A stretch of 64,000 nucleotides of DNA from Rhodococcus rhodnii (GCA_000720375.1 JOAA01000008.1:246782-310781), one strand, 5' to 3'; counted from the stretch's first letter, positions 25,178-34,450 are shown. Numbers and translations: made by a program. The notes: generated by a model from the sequence alone, not told the origin.

Positions 25178-25200
25178 TTGTCAGACCCCTGAGATACTCT
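25178..25200 (+). promoter_or_regulatory. DNA-damage (RecA-NDp/PafBC-type) promoter-like sequence
   Basis: TTGTCAGAC (25178-25186), eight bases, then TACTCT (25195-25200). This follows the published RecA-independent DNA-damage promoter layout of mycobacteria, TTGTCRGTG-N8-TANNNT, with seven of nine matches in the first element. A second copy of the same first element, also eight bases from TACCAT, lies at 25373-25395. The first copy would give a transcript of roughly 150-190 bases ending at the hairpin 25359-25392; no recognised gene lies in it. Confidence 0.4.
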
Positions 25201-25257
25201 GCGACCGCACCTCTAAACCCCACCCCGACCTGGGGGATCCCCCGATTTCAGTCAACC

Positions 25258-25359
25258 ATGGGGGTACGACAGTTCTGGGCTGTCATGGTCCAGTTATCAC
25301 AAGCTACGCCGAACGCCACCTTGGGCACACAGCCCGGCGTGTCTGTGGACAACCCGTAG
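25258..25359 (+). CDS. Possible 33-codon small ORF in the 25.0-25.4 kb gap
   Basis: This short reading frame (ATG 25258, TAG 25357-25359) begins MGVRQFWAVMVQLSQ. It lies downstream of the damage-type promoter and ends at the base of the hairpin. There is no clear ribosome-binding site; a GGGGGATCCCCC palindrome lies 14-25 bases upstream. It contains a rare TTA leucine codon. It may be only a non-coding leader or small RNA. Confidence 0.15.
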   Translation: MGVRQFWAVMVQLSQATPNATLGTQPGVSVDNP

Positions 25360-25392
25360 TACTCAGCCGGAATTGTCAGACCGGCTGAGTAC
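25359..25392. terminator. Perfect 12-bp hairpin downstream of the GH20 gene
   Basis: GTACTCAGCCGG (25359-25370) and CCGGCTGAGTAC (25381-25392) form a perfect 12-base stem around a ten-base loop, AATTGTCAGA. It lies 27 bases after the hexosaminidase stop and can end transcripts from either side; no long U-run follows. The loop is also part of the second promoter-like copy (25373-25395). The remainder of the gap 25023-25177 shows nothing clear. Confidence 0.55.
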
Positions 25393-25419
25393 CATGGGAA
25401 TCGGGGGCCGGAGGCCGCA

Positions 25420-26979
25420 TCAGGCCCAGGGAACCTGCGTGGACCGGTAATAGTTCAAGCCCATCACTGTCCACCGAGGCCCCTGTGCGCCAAGGCGCTG
25501 GCGGAACTGGTCCCAGTTGTGCTTGGACCACGGGGACCAGCCGACTTCGGCGATGGCGGGCAGCCGGGGAAACGCCATGTACTCGATGTCCTGGCGGGTC
25601 ACGATGGTTTCCGACCACAGTGGAGCCTCGACGCCCCGAACCGCCGACTCCCCGACCCCGCTCAAATAAGCACCGGGATTCCAGTCATACGCTGTCCGGA
25701 CCTCGATGTAGCCTGCCCACGTCAACCCGAGCCGCGTGCTGGAGTTGTACTTCATGTCCAAATAGGCCTTGTTGGCCGGGGACATCAGGATCTTGTTGCC
25801 GCGCGCCGCCGCGTCCCGCACCGAGGTGTTCGAAGTGGTCGTGCCCCAGAACTGCGGGACCACTCCAGCCGGCGGGTTGACCTTGGCGATCTCGTGCCAG
25901 CCCATTGTCTGCTTGCCGTACTTCGAAACGATCGGCAGCACCCGGTTCATGAACGTCCGATAGTCCGCGTCCGAAGTGGACTGCGCCTCGTCGCCGCCGA
26001 TGTGGATGTAAGGCCCGGGCGTCAAAGCGGCGAGTTCGCGGATGACGTCATCGACGAACCGGTACGTCACCTCCTTCGGTACACACAGCGAGCTGAAGCC
26101 GACGTTCGTGCCGGTGTAGAGCGGCGGGGCGGTGTTGTTGCAGTTCAGTTCGGCATACGAGGACAGTGCGGCGTTCGTGTGGCCCGGCATGTCGATCTCG
26201 GGGATCACCGTGATGTGCCGTGCGGCGGCGTACGCGACGATCTCGCTGTACTGCGCCTTCGTGTAGTGGCCGCCGGGGCCGCCGCCGACCTGGGTGCTGC
26301 CACCATACGTCGCCAGGCGCGGCCAGCTGTCGATCATGATCCGCCAGCCCTGGTCGTCGGACAGGTGCAGGTGCATATAGTTGATCTTGTACAGGGCGAT
26401 CTCGTCGATGTACCGCTTCACCACGTCCGGTGTGAAGAAATGCCGGGCCACGTCGAGCATCGCGCCGCGATGGGCGAACCGCGGGTAGTCCAGGATGCGG
26501 GCGCCCGGCACCGGCCATGGTCCGGTTTGGACGGTGGATGCCTCGATCTTCGCCGGAAGCAACTGGCGCAAGGTTTGCGTTCCGGCGAACAAGCCTGCCG
26601 CCGACGCCGCCTTGATCGTCACGCCGGAAGCGGCGACATCGAGCTGGTACCCCTGTTGACCGACTTGCGGATCAGCGCCGGACAACTGCAACGAGATGCC
26701 GTCGCCGGTCCCTTGCGACACAGGCAACGCGAATCCCGTCGACCGCCGGAGCGTGGCGGCGAGCAAGTTCGCGACGTCGGTCGCGCCCGCTGCCGCGCGG
26801 ATCTGCGTCCCGGAGGTGAGGTTGTAGGTCACGTTTGGCACGGACTGCACTGAAACCGGGACAGGAACGACGCTGTCGATCGGGGCGGCCGCGGCCTGTG
26901 CCTGGCTCGCGGCCAGTGTCGTGGACGCCACCAACGCGAGCGCGGTGAGAATGCTGGCGAACAACCGGGGTTTGCGCAT
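25420..26979 (-). CDS. Secreted GH20 beta-N-acetylhexosaminidase
   Basis: This 519-residue exported enzyme releases terminal GlcNAc (or GalNAc) from chito-oligosaccharides and glycoconjugates. The signal peptide spans residues 1-31 (MRKPRLF, hydrophobic core, cleavage after SQAQA). A GH20b N-terminal domain (VVPVPVSVQSVPNVTYNL) precedes the GH20 barrel: MLDVARHFF, HLHLSDDQGWRI, and the catalytic Asp-Glu pair in YIHIGGDEAQ. The ATG at 26979 is chosen: AGGAGGGG lies eight bases upstream, and the longer frame lacks such a site. A dre-like operator lies 69-84 bases before the start, consistent with GlcNAc/DasR control. It is transcribed in the same direction as the GH15-type gene, 82 bases downstream of it. 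Confidence 0.93.
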   Translation of the reverse strand: MRKPRLFASILTALALVASTTLAASQAQAAAAPIDSVVPVPVSVQSVPNVTYNLTSGTQIRAAAGATDVANLLAATLRRSTGFALPVSQGTGDGISLQLSGADPQVGQQGYQLDVAASGVTIKAASAAGLFAGTQTLRQLLPAKIEASTVQTGPWPVPGARILDYPRFAHRGAMLDVARHFFTPDVVKRYIDEIALYKINYMHLHLSDDQGWRIMIDSWPRLATYGGSTQVGGGPGGHYTKAQYSEIVAYAAARHITVIPEIDMPGHTNAALSSYAELNCNNTAPPLYTGTNVGFSSLCVPKEVTYRFVDDVIRELAALTPGPYIHIGGDEAQSTSDADYRTFMNRVLPIVSKYGKQTMGWHEIAKVNPPAGVVPQFWGTTTSNTSVRDAAARGNKILMSPANKAYLDMKYNSSTRLGLTWAGYIEVRTAYDWNPGAYLSGVGESAVRGVEAPLWSETIVTRQDIEYMAFPRLPAIAEVGWSPWSKHNWDQFRQRLGAQGPRWTVMGLNYYRSTQVPWA

Positions 26980-27047
26980 GGTGAAGTCCCCTCCTGGCAG
27001 GGCGCGGCGGCGACTCATCCAATGTGAGGTTGTCACGTGCTCGGTGT

Positions 27048-27063
27048 CAAGGTCTGGACCACT
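27048..27063. promoter_or_regulatory. DasR-type (dre-like) operator upstream of the hexosaminidase gene
   Basis: GGTCTGGACCACT at 27051-27063 matches the right part of the dre consensus ACTGGTCTAGACCACT with one change (12 of 16 over 27048-27063). It lies 69-84 bases upstream of the GH20 start and overlaps the end of the upstream GH15-type gene. Hexosaminidase genes are established DasR targets in Streptomyces, so the assignment is well supported by context. Confidence 0.6.
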
Positions 27064-30000
27064 ACGACACCGCTTTCACCACAACCGGCCCGCGTGTCGG
27101 GTCGAGCATGACAGCCTGATCGGCGCCGGGTGGCGTGATCACGTCGACTGCCTTGGGCACGGATGTCGGTGCCACAGCACAGATCGGGCTTGTGCCTCCC
27201 GGCGCGCACACGCCGAATGTGTACTGCTCGGGCGTCGCGGTGAACCTGCGCGCCCGGTCCGGACTGTCACCTTCCTGTCCGGTCAGCACCACCGCGTAGG
27301 ACGTCGGGTTGCCGAGCGCCGATTTCGCCACGCTGATCGTGATGAATCCAGCGGTTTCGCTGGCTTGTACGGATGCGTCACCCAACGGGACACCGTTGGC
27401 GTCCACGAAAACCGGTTCTGCGAAGCCTTGAACCTCGATCATCCGGTTCCACGGATCGACTTCGTAGTTACGTGACGCGTAAGGCGCCTTCGTCGACGTC
27501 GCCGGAACTGCTGGATCGCGGGCGTAGATGGTCAGCAGTTGCGCGCCGAGCGGCGAGCCGAACGTCGGCGTCAGGTTTCGCAGCTTCGTCCGCAGAATGA
27601 CCCGCTCACCGCTGTCGATCACCTGGAAACGCTGGATGTCGAAGGCGCCAGAGTGGAAGTCACCCGCGGTCGGATAGGCGTACGTGCCAGGGCCGTTGTC
27701 GTCGTTGTCCGGGTCGGTGACGTTCAGCAACACCGTTCCGGACACGAAGTCCGAGCCGACTTTGCGTTGCGCGTAACCGGTGTCGCGGCCCTCGCTCGCC
27801 GCCGCCGTGATCACGTTGGTGCCCAGCTGAGCAGGCAATTCGGCGGTGAAGGTGCCGTTCGACCGAGTGGTCACGACCGTCGTCGCGCCGCCGGCATCCG
27901 TGGCTGTGGCGGAGATGTCGATCCTTGTCCCGGCAGGCGCCGTTCCTGTGACGGTCACCGTCGGCGTGGAGACCAGATCGGGTGCCTGCAATGAGATCGG
28001 GATGTTTCTCGGCGCTCCGTGCTCGATGTATCTCGCCCGAACTTCCGCCGGTTGTTCGACCAGACGTCCTGCCGAGATGCTCTGCGTCAATCGGACCGCT
28101 TGGGCTTGCGCCCAGGTCAGCGGGGATGCCGAGCCCACCGACTCGCCAGTTGTGAAGCCGATGCTCGCGGTGGTCGGATCGCTGCCGTACGGCGACTTCG
28201 GGACCGGCGGGTTCTCCCAGATCTGCTCGGGAATCATGCCGACGCCGGAAGCCTGTGCCCGCATGGCTTCGAGCAGTTTGCCCGCGCCACGTTTGTCGCC
28301 GGTCTGTAGCAAGTGCTCGGCCCGTTCACCGGCGAGCACCGGCCACAAGTGTCCACTGCCGACATTCCCGGTGGGCCATGGCTTTCCAGTCGGCGCACAG
28401 CTTGTCGAGTCCGGCTCGTAGCAGTCGCCGTAGCCGTCCTCGCTACCTGGATTCGATGTGCCGTAACGGTACCAACCGGGTCCGTTCGGTGTTTCCTGTT
28501 TGATGGTCTGGTCCACGCGCTCCAGCGACCTCGCGACTTCGGGGTCGTCCACGGGCAGGATTCCCAGCCTGGGCAGTTCGAGGAAACCAGCGTCCACAAC
28601 GGACCGTTGGTCGACGGTGATCGACCCGTTGCCCAGGTTGTACTGGATCGGGGCGTTCGGATCGCCGGTCTTGGACAGCCGGATGAAGTGCCCGCCGACC
28701 ACCGTCCAGCCCTTGATGCCGCGCTGGAAGTGGTCCGCGGTCGCGAAGTAGACCCGCGCCCGCTGCTGGTCGCCGTTGCGGATGGCGATCACCCCGGCGG
28801 CGACGAGCCCGGCGATCTCGGCCGCGATGGTCGACGGCGAATACCCGCTTTGTTCTTCCCAACGCTCCGACCCGAACGAAGGACCATGCGCCACAACGAA
28901 ATCAGCGGCCTTGCGAATGTTGGGATAGAGGCGGCGATCCCGATCGAACCCCGCCTGCAGCGCCATCAGAATCGGATACGCGGTCTCGTCGAGCTGATCC
29001 CCGCCCGAGTCCGGCGCCTTCTTGCCGTTGACCATGGAGTTACGCGGGAACCGCCCATCCGGCTGCTGCTGCCGGTTGAACAACCAGGTCACCGTCGCGC
29101 GCGCGGTCTCGCGATCACCGGCGGCCATCAGACCGGTGAAACTCTCGTAGAGATCACGCGCGAAAATCTCGCGATACGAACCGAAATACACCGGTTTGCC
29201 GTCCGGCAGATCGCCCGCACTGACGGCGTGCCCCCATGGACTGCCGAGGGAAGCGACGATCGCACCAGGGAACGTCTTGTCCTCACTGGCTTTCAGGACG
29301 TTGACCGAAACCCAGTCGTCGGTGGGCTTGAGTTTCCGGTTGTAGTCCCGCCAACCTTGGACGTAGCGGTCGTAGGTCCGGTGCCACGGCGTGGACAGGC
29401 TCTCCGCGGCGATTTCCTTGGCGTGGTTGGCGCTTTGCGCGTAGCTGAGCGCGAGAGTGCTTTCATGCCCGTCGATCTGGGCTGTCTGCACCACGTTTCC
29501 GTTGGGCGCGCTGACGTTCGGCTTGATCGCCCGGCTCTTGTCCAGCTGAACCAGCCCATCCGTCTGGGTGCCCACATAACCGCTGTTCACGGCCTTGAAG
29601 GGCTTGTTCGCCGCCAGGGCGCCATGCAACGGGACGCCGTAGTCACGGTTCGGTGCGTTGGTCACGGTGTTCGGATCGCTGCTGACCAACGCGTGTTGGT
29701 CCGCTGAGGCGCTGTCCGCTCCACCGTTCAGCGGCCCACCACCGCCATTGCCGTTGATGCTCGCGTCGTAACGCACATAGAGCTTCAAATCCCGCGGACC
29801 TTGCAGCCGCGCATTGATGAGCACAGAGTTACGGGCCGGGTCGGTGATGAAGTCCGTCGTGAGCCGGTAGTTCCTCGCCTTGGACTGCACCTGGCAGGCC
29901 ATCCCGGTCCGGTCCGCGCTGACGGTGTACGTCATATCGCGACTCTGCAGGTCAGTGAAGGTACGCCCGTCGGTGACGATGAACTGCAACGTCTCCACGT

Positions 30001-30214
30001 TCGTGTTGTCGATGGTCGGCGCGTACACGTCGGAGAGCACGCCGTCGGCGACCGTGAACCACACCTTGCTGGTGGTGTTGCGGGCCGTGCCAACGCAGTC
30101 TTTGCGCGCCAACCCGAAGTGGGACAACGCCCCAGGGTCGACCTGGGCCTGCGCCACCGGACTCACGAACATCACGCTCAGTAGCAGAACCAGCACCAAG
30201 ACGTACCGTCGCAT
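27062..30214 (-). CDS. Secreted glucodextranase/GH15 glucoamylase-type enzyme
   Basis: This is a 1050-residue exported multidomain glycosidase. The signal peptide is at residues 1-24 (RRYVLVLVLLL, cleavage near AQA). The N domain (FGLARKDCVGTARNTTSKVWFTVADGVLSDVYAP) is typical of bacterial glucoamylases. The GH15 (alpha/alpha)6 barrel follows, with YREIFARDLYESF, ERWEEQSGYSPSTIAAE (general acid) and GSGHLWPVLAGERAEH (general base region). After it come an Ig-like region (about residues 740-830) and a C-terminal glucodextranase surface domain (DPDNDDNGPGTYAYPTAGDFHSGAFD). It removes glucose from alpha-glucans, probably dextran-like alpha-1,6 chains. The ATG at 30214 is chosen for the signal peptide; an in-frame start lies 12 codons upstream. 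The GH20 gene follows after 82 bases. Confidence 0.9.
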   Translation of the reverse strand: MRRYVLVLVLLLSVMFVSPVAQAQVDPGALSHFGLARKDCVGTARNTTSKVWFTVADGVLSDVYAPTIDNTNVETLQFIVTDGRTFTDLQSRDMTYTVSADRTGMACQVQSKARNYRLTTDFITDPARNSVLINARLQGPRDLKLYVRYDASINGNGGGGPLNGGADSASADQHALVSSDPNTVTNAPNRDYGVPLHGALAANKPFKAVNSGYVGTQTDGLVQLDKSRAIKPNVSAPNGNVVQTAQIDGHESTLALSYAQSANHAKEIAAESLSTPWHRTYDRYVQGWRDYNRKLKPTDDWVSVNVLKASEDKTFPGAIVASLGSPWGHAVSAGDLPDGKPVYFGSYREIFARDLYESFTGLMAAGDRETARATVTWLFNRQQQPDGRFPRNSMVNGKKAPDSGGDQLDETAYPILMALQAGFDRDRRLYPNIRKAADFVVAHGPSFGSERWEEQSGYSPSTIAAEIAGLVAAGVIAIRNGDQQRARVYFATADHFQRGIKGWTVVGGHFIRLSKTGDPNAPIQYNLGNGSITVDQRSVVDAGFLELPRLGILPVDDPEVARSLERVDQTIKQETPNGPGWYRYGTSNPGSEDGYGDCYEPDSTSCAPTGKPWPTGNVGSGHLWPVLAGERAEHLLQTGDKRGAGKLLEAMRAQASGVGMIPEQIWENPPVPKSPYGSDPTTASIGFTTGESVGSASPLTWAQAQAVRLTQSISAGRLVEQPAEVRARYIEHGAPRNIPISLQAPDLVSTPTVTVTGTAPAGTRIDISATATDAGGATTVVTTRSNGTFTAELPAQLGTNVITAAASEGRDTGYAQRKVGSDFVSGTVLLNVTDPDNDDNGPGTYAYPTAGDFHSGAFDIQRFQVIDSGERVILRTKLRNLTPTFGSPLGAQLLTIYARDPAVPATSTKAPYASRNYEVDPWNRMIEVQGFAEPVFVDANGVPLGDASVQASETAGFITISVAKSALGNPTSYAVVLTGQEGDSPDRARRFTATPEQYTFGVCAPGGTSPICAVAPTSVPKAVDVITPPGADQAVMLDPTRGPVVVKAVS

Positions 30215-30275
30215 GCCCGGATCACACCACCTCCGGTGACCCAGCAACACCGGCAGATCGGGTGACGCGACGGAT

Positions 30276-30581
30276 TCACGAGATAGGGCGAACCGTGCCT
30301 CTGTCGTAGTAACTCACCGAATAGCCATCGCCGAGTTCCGCCGCCAGCCGCTTGGCCAACTCCTCGCCTCTCGCGACGAACTGCTGCTCGGCGTCGGGCG
30401 TGTCCAAGCCGGACTTGCGCGGGTTCTCACGGTCGAGTGTGTCGTCGTAGATGCCCGCCCACTCCCACAGCTCCGCCGCGAGGGTGTCCGAAATGGGCAG
30501 CTCATAGGCCGACAGGCTGCCTCCGCCGGTCAGCCACAGCGGACTGCACTCGTAGCCGGCCATCACTTTGATCGACTTCAC
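30276..30581 (-). CDS. Small hypothetical protein
   Basis: This is a 101-residue acidic soluble protein (GYECSPLWLTGGGSLSAYELPIS; AELWEWAGIYDDTLDRENPRKSGL). It is similar in style to short actinobacterial hypothetical proteins encoded next to toxins or regulators, but no motif is recognised. I use the GTG at 30581, preceded by AGGGTGAG; a longer frame to 30656 and a shorter ATG start are alternatives. It precedes the GH15-type gene by 61 bases on the same strand and is divergent from the quinone oxidoreductase gene. Confidence 0.55.
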   Translation of the reverse strand: MKSIKVMAGYECSPLWLTGGGSLSAYELPISDTLAAELWEWAGIYDDTLDRENPRKSGLDTPDAEQQFVARGEELAKRLAAELGDGYSVSYYDRGTVRPIS

Positions 30582-30678
30582 GCGCTCACCCTGACGGACG
30601 CCCGGACCAGATTCAAGCCATGCACGCAGGTCATTCCTCCGGGTGACGCCCGGCACAACGGGAACAAACTGGCAGTAT

Positions 30679-30714
30679 TGTCCCTTGAATGAGACAAAGT
30701 GTTAGTCTGTCTCA
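30679..30714 (+). promoter_or_regulatory. Promoter with overlapping inverted repeat operator
   Basis: A promoter-like pair TTGTCC (30679-30684) and TAGTCT (30703-30708), 18 bases apart, is overlapped by the inverted repeat TGAGACA (30690-30696) / TGTCTCA (30708-30714). The repeat would block the promoter if bound, as TetR-family repressors do. No repressor gene is adjacent. The AAGGAGG of the oxidoreductase gene follows. Confidence 0.5.
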
Positions 30715-30736
30715 CGACGACAAGGAGGCGTTGGAC

Positions 30737-31690
30737 GTGCGGGCTGTGCGGATCACTGAGTTCGGTGGACCCGAGGTGCTCAAGGTCACCGGGGTGCCCG
30801 ATCCGGTTGCGGGCGAGAACGAGCTGCTCATCGAGGTCGACCGGGCCGGGGTGAACTACGCGGACACGCATCAGGTCGAGGACACCTACCTCGCCTCTGC
30901 CCAGCTGCCGCTGATCCCGGGTGGCGAAGTGGTCGGCAGGACCGCCGACGGCAGGCGGGTCGCGGCCATGATCGGGCACGGCGGGTACGCCGAGAAGGCC
31001 GTGATCAACAAGTACATGGCGTTCGACGTCCCCGAAGGCGTCGACGACGTCTCCGCGGTTGCCCTGCTGGTGCAGGGAATGACCGCGTGGCTGCTGCTCA
31101 AGCAGACCACGCACTTCCAGCCGGGTGAGTCCATTGTGGTGCATGCCGCGGCCGGCGGCGTCGGGTCGCTTGCCGTTCAGCTGGCCAAGTCCATGGGCGC
31201 CGGCCGGGTCATCGCCACCGCGAGCACGCAGGAGAAGCGCGATCTCGCGCTGCAGTTGGGCGCCGATGTCGCGCTCGATCCGGCGACCCCGGACCTCGAC
31301 AAGGCGATCATCGAGGCCAACGGCGGCAAGCGCGTCGACGTCGTTCTCGAAATGACCGGCGGGCGGGTCACCGACGAGAGCCTGAAGTCGTTGGCGCCCT
31401 TCGGAAGGCTCGCGTTCTACGGTATGGCCAGCCGCGAGGAGCCCAAGCCGGTCACGCTGCCCTCGCTGATGTCGCACTCCACCACGGTCAGCGGTTTCTG
31501 GCTGGCACACGCCTTCCGCAACCCGCCACTGCTGCACCAGGCGTTCGCGGAACTGTCCGCCGAGGTCAAGGCGGGCAAGCTGAAGGTGATCAGCGGCGGC
31601 GACTACGCCATGTCCGACGTCCAGCAGGCGCACGAGGCGCTGCGCGGCAGGCGGACCACCGGCAAGCTGGTGATCAACCCCAGCAAGTAA
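30737..31690 (+). CDS. NADPH:quinone oxidoreductase-like zinc-free MDR protein
   Basis: This 317-residue cytoplasmic oxidoreductase of the medium-chain dehydrogenase family, quinone reductase (QOR) branch, begins with VRAVRITEFGGPEVLKV, the standard N-terminus of this branch. AGVNYADTHQ replaces the catalytic zinc cysteine, so no zinc is expected, and the nucleotide loop is HAAAGGVGSLAVQLAK. It would reduce quinones or enones with NADPH. The GTG at 30737 is chosen since AAGGAGG lies eight bases upstream; the ATG 16 codons earlier lies inside the operator. The inverted repeat in its promoter suggests induction by a small molecule. Confidence 0.88.
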   Translation: MRAVRITEFGGPEVLKVTGVPDPVAGENELLIEVDRAGVNYADTHQVEDTYLASAQLPLIPGGEVVGRTADGRRVAAMIGHGGYAEKAVINKYMAFDVPEGVDDVSAVALLVQGMTAWLLLKQTTHFQPGESIVVHAAAGGVGSLAVQLAKSMGAGRVIATASTQEKRDLALQLGADVALDPATPDLDKAIIEANGGKRVDVVLEMTGGRVTDESLKSLAPFGRLAFYGMASREEPKPVTLPSLMSHSTTVSGFWLAHAFRNPPLLHQAFAELSAEVKAGKLKVISGGDYAMSDVQQAHEALRGRRTTGKLVINPSK

Positions 31691-31741
31691 GGGGTACCAG
31701 CACGTGGGACGCGTTGACACCCCGACGCGCCTGCCGGTCGG

Positions 31742-32215
31742 ATGAAACGCATGGCACAGCTGACTGTGATCGTCCAGCTCACCGTCGACAACGAACAGGC
31801 GCCGAACCTGGCCGCCAGGCTGGTCGACACCCTGCGCACCGCCGTCGACCTGCCGATCGACCGGATGGTCGTCGACGGTGCGCAGGTTCCACAGCAGCGT
31901 GCCTTGCCGCAGGCCAAACTGCGCATCCAGCCGGATGCCCGCCGCGTCCTGGTCAAGGACACGCCGATCGAGCTGACGCGGCTGGAGTTCGACCTGCTGC
32001 ATTTCCTGTGCCGCAACCCAGGCCGCGTGCACCGGCGTGCCACGCTGCTCGCCGAGGTCTGGGGCGTGGCCGAGCATCTCGGCAGCCGCACGGTCGACGT
32101 GCACGTCCGTCGGCTGCGGGGCAAGATCGGGCCGGTCATCGACCCGATCACCACCGTCCGCGGCGTCGGCTATCTCGTCGACCGCAACGCGGGTTTCGTC
32201 ATCGAGTCCGTGTGA
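31742..32215 (+). CDS. Stand-alone winged-helix (OmpR/PhoB C-terminal type) DNA-binding protein
   Basis: This 157-residue protein has a C-terminal trans_reg_C domain at about residues 65-150: [34 protein letters not shown], then [16 protein letters not shown] and [10 protein letters not shown], all typical of OmpR-family response regulators. The N-terminal 60 residues ([28 protein letters not shown]) are not a receiver domain and have no phospho-acceptor aspartate in the expected setting. It therefore probably binds DNA without a partner kinase. The ATG at 31742 or the one three codons later could be used. Its end overlaps the end of mnmA (17 bases, convergent). Confidence 0.82.
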   Translation: MKRMAQLTVIVQLTVDNEQAPNLAARLVDTLRTAVDLPIDRMVVDGAQVPQQRALPQAKLRIQPDARRVLVKDTPIELTRLEFDLLHFLCRNPGRVHRRATLLAEVWGVAEHLGSRTVDVHVRRLRGKIGPVIDPITTVRGVGYLVDRNAGFVIESV

Positions 32216-33275
32216 TCGTCGCGCTGCCGAGCACGAGGTCGCCTCGGTACATCACGGCCGCTTGACCAGGCGCGACACCGCGCAGTGGCTCGGCGAGCCG
32301 GATCACCAGTTCGCCGTCCTCGATCTCGGCCACGGCAGGCGCCGTGCCACCGTGCGCACGGACCTGCACGACGCACTCGGTCAGCCCGTCGATCGGCTCA
32401 CCGGACGGCCAAATAGGCCGCTCACCTGCGATTTCCTGGACTTCGAGGCGCTGCGCGGTGCCTACGCGGACGTTTCCGGACACCGGCTCCAGCGACAGCA
32501 CGTACCGCGGGCGCCCGTCCGGCGCGGGCGCGTCGATGCCCAGGCCCTTGCGCTGTCCCACGGTGAATCCGTGCACGCCGGTGTGCATGCCAAGCACCGC
32601 ACCGGTTTCGTCGTCCACCAGCACGCCGGGACGCTCACCCAGCTTGTCGGTCAGGAACTTGCGGGTGTCGCCGTCCGGGATGAAGCAGATGTCGTGGCTG
32701 TCCGGCTTTTCCGCGACCGACAGGCCACGCTCGGCCGCCTCGGCACGAACCTGCGGCTTGGTCGAGTCGCCGAGCGGGAACATCGCGTGCCGCAACTGGT
32801 CCGCGGTCAGCGATGCGAGCACATAGGACTGATCCTTTTCGGAGTCCACGCTGCGGCGCAGCTCCGGCTTGCCGTCCACTGTGGTCAGCCGGGCGTAGTG
32901 GCCGGTGCAGACCGCGTCGAAGCCGAGCGCCAACGCCTTGTCCAGCAACGCCTCGAACTTGATCCGCTCGTTGCAGCGCAGGCACGGGTTGGGTGTGCGG
33001 CCCGCGGCGTACTCCTCGACGAAGTCCTCGATCACTTCCTCGGTGAACCGCTCGGCGAAATCCCAGACGTAGAACGGGATTCCGAGCACGTCGGCGGCAC
33101 GCCTCGCGTCGTGCGAGTCCTCGATCGTGCAGCAGCCACGCGCCCCGGTGCGCAGCGTGCCCGGCTTCGCCGACAGGGCAAGGTGAACCCCGACAACGTC
33201 ATGCCCGGCGGCCACCGCCCGTGCCGCGGCCACGGCCGAGTCGACACCACCACTCATCGCGGCGAGCACGCGCAT
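32199..33275 (-). CDS. mnmA: tRNA-specific 2-thiouridylase MnmA
   Basis: This 358-residue enzyme inserts sulfur at position 2 of the wobble uridine in tRNA (Glu, Lys, Gln). The ATP PP-loop is [11 protein letters not shown] (residues 5-15). The nucleophilic cysteine is in [12 protein letters not shown] and the second active cysteine in HDICFIPDG. The C-terminal beta domains include [18 protein letters not shown] lies seven bases upstream of the ATG at 33275. It follows the cysteine desulfurase gene with a two-base gap, which supplies the sulfur; the same pair order (iscS-trmU) occurs in mycobacteria (Rv3025c-Rv3024c). Confidence 0.97.
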   Translation of the reverse strand: MRVLAAMSGGVDSAVAAARAVAAGHDVVGVHLALSAKPGTLRTGARGCCTIEDSHDARRAADVLGIPFYVWDFAERFTEEVIEDFVEEYAAGRTPNPCLRCNERIKFEALLDKALALGFDAVCTGHYARLTTVDGKPELRRSVDSEKDQSYVLASLTADQLRHAMFPLGDSTKPQVRAEAAERGLSVAEKPDSHDICFIPDGDTRKFLTDKLGERPGVLVDDETGAVLGMHTGVHGFTVGQRKGLGIDAPAPDGRPRYVLSLEPVSGNVRVGTAQRLEVQEIAGERPIWPSGEPIDGLTECVVQVRAHGGTAPAVAEIEDGELVIRLAEPLRGVAPGQAAVMYRGDLVLGSATITRTR

Positions 33276-33277
33276 GC

Positions 33278-34450
33278 TCACACCTCCTTCGCTGCGGATC
33301 GACGCATTCCGGACAATCCCGCGGTGCGGGCCCGTTCCACTGCCGGTCCAATCGCTTGTGCCAAGGCGTCCACGTCGGCTTTGGTCGACGTGTGCCCCAA
33401 TGAGAACCGGAGCGAACCGCGCGCGGCCGCCGGATCCATGCCCATGGCGAGCAGGACGTGGCTCGGCTGCGCCACCCCGGCGGTACACGCCGAGCCGGTC
33501 GAGCACTCGATTCCCTTGGCGTCCAACAACATCAGCAAGCTGTCCCCGGCGCAGCCGGGGAACGTGAAGTGCGCGTGGGTCGGCAGCCCCGGGTCCCCGT
33601 TGAGTATCGCGTCAGGGACCGCCGTACGCACGGCATTTACCAGCTGGTCCCGGAGCACAGCGAGCTCTTTGGCCCGCTGCTCCCGGCGCTTCGTGACCTC
33701 ACGGACAGCCGTCGCGAAGGCGTGAATCGCAGGCACGTCAACGGTTCCCGAGCGCACATCCCGCTCCTGACCGCCGCCGTGCAACAACGGCGCACACGGC
33801 ACGTCCCTGCCAAGCAGCAGCGCGCCGACGCCCATCGGACCACCGAGCTTGTGCCCGGTCGTGGTCAACGCGCTCGCCTTGGACTCACCGAAGTCGACCG
33901 GCAACGTACCCACAGCCTGAACGGCGTCGGTGTGGAACGGAATGCCACGCTCCGCGCACGCCTCGGCCAGCTCACGGATCGGATTGACGGTGCCGACCTC
34001 GTTGTTCGCCCACATCGCCGTGACGAGCGCCACATCATCGTCGAGCTCCTCCTTCAGAGCATCGACTTCGACCCGGCCCTCCCGGTCCACCGGCAGCCAC
34101 GTCAACTCGGCGCCGTCGTGGCTCTCCAGCCACTCGGCCGCGTCGAGGACCGCGTGGTGCTCAACGGCGGACACCAGCACACGGCGGCGGCCTTCCTTAC
34201 GTCTCGCCCAGTAGATGCCCTTGACCGCGAGATTGTCGCTCTCCGTGCCGCCCGCCGTGAAAATGATCTCGGAAGGGCGCGCACCCAACGCATCAGCGAT
34301 CGACTCACGCGCCTCCTCGGCCACCTGCCTGGCCCGCCGGCCCGAGGTGTGCAGCGACGAAGCGTTGCCCCGGATGGACAGCGCCTCCGTCATCGCCGCC
34401 ACTGCCTCGGGCAGCATCGGCGTGGTCGCCGCGTGGTCTAGATAGGTCAT
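33278..34450 (-). CDS. iscS: Cysteine desulfurase, IscS/NifS family
   Basis: This 390-residue PLP enzyme converts cysteine to alanine and passes the persulfide sulfur to acceptors, here most directly MnmA and Fe-S assembly. It starts [16 protein letters not shown]. The PLP lysine is in [17 protein letters not shown], and the active cysteine is in STGSACTAG. The ATG at 34450 is the normal family start; the longer frame has no support. It is co-transcribed with mnmA two bases downstream, and divergent from a WXG-like cluster. Confidence 0.95.
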   Translation of the reverse strand: MTYLDHAATTPMLPEAVAAMTEALSIRGNASSLHTSGRRARQVAEEARESIADALGARPSEIIFTAGGTESDNLAVKGIYWARRKEGRRRVLVSAVEHHAVLDAAEWLESHDGAELTWLPVDREGRVEVDALKEELDDDVALVTAMWANNEVGTVNPIRELAEACAERGIPFHTDAVQAVGTLPVDFGESKASALTTTGHKLGGPMGVGALLLGRDVPCAPLLHGGGQERDVRSGTVDVPAIHAFATAVREVTKRREQRAKELAVLRDQLVNAVRTAVPDAILNGDPGLPTHAHFTFPGCAGDSLLMLLDAKGIECSTGSACTAGVAQPSHVLLAMGMDPAAARGSLRFSLGHTSTKADVDALAQAIGPAVERARTAGLSGMRRSAAKEV

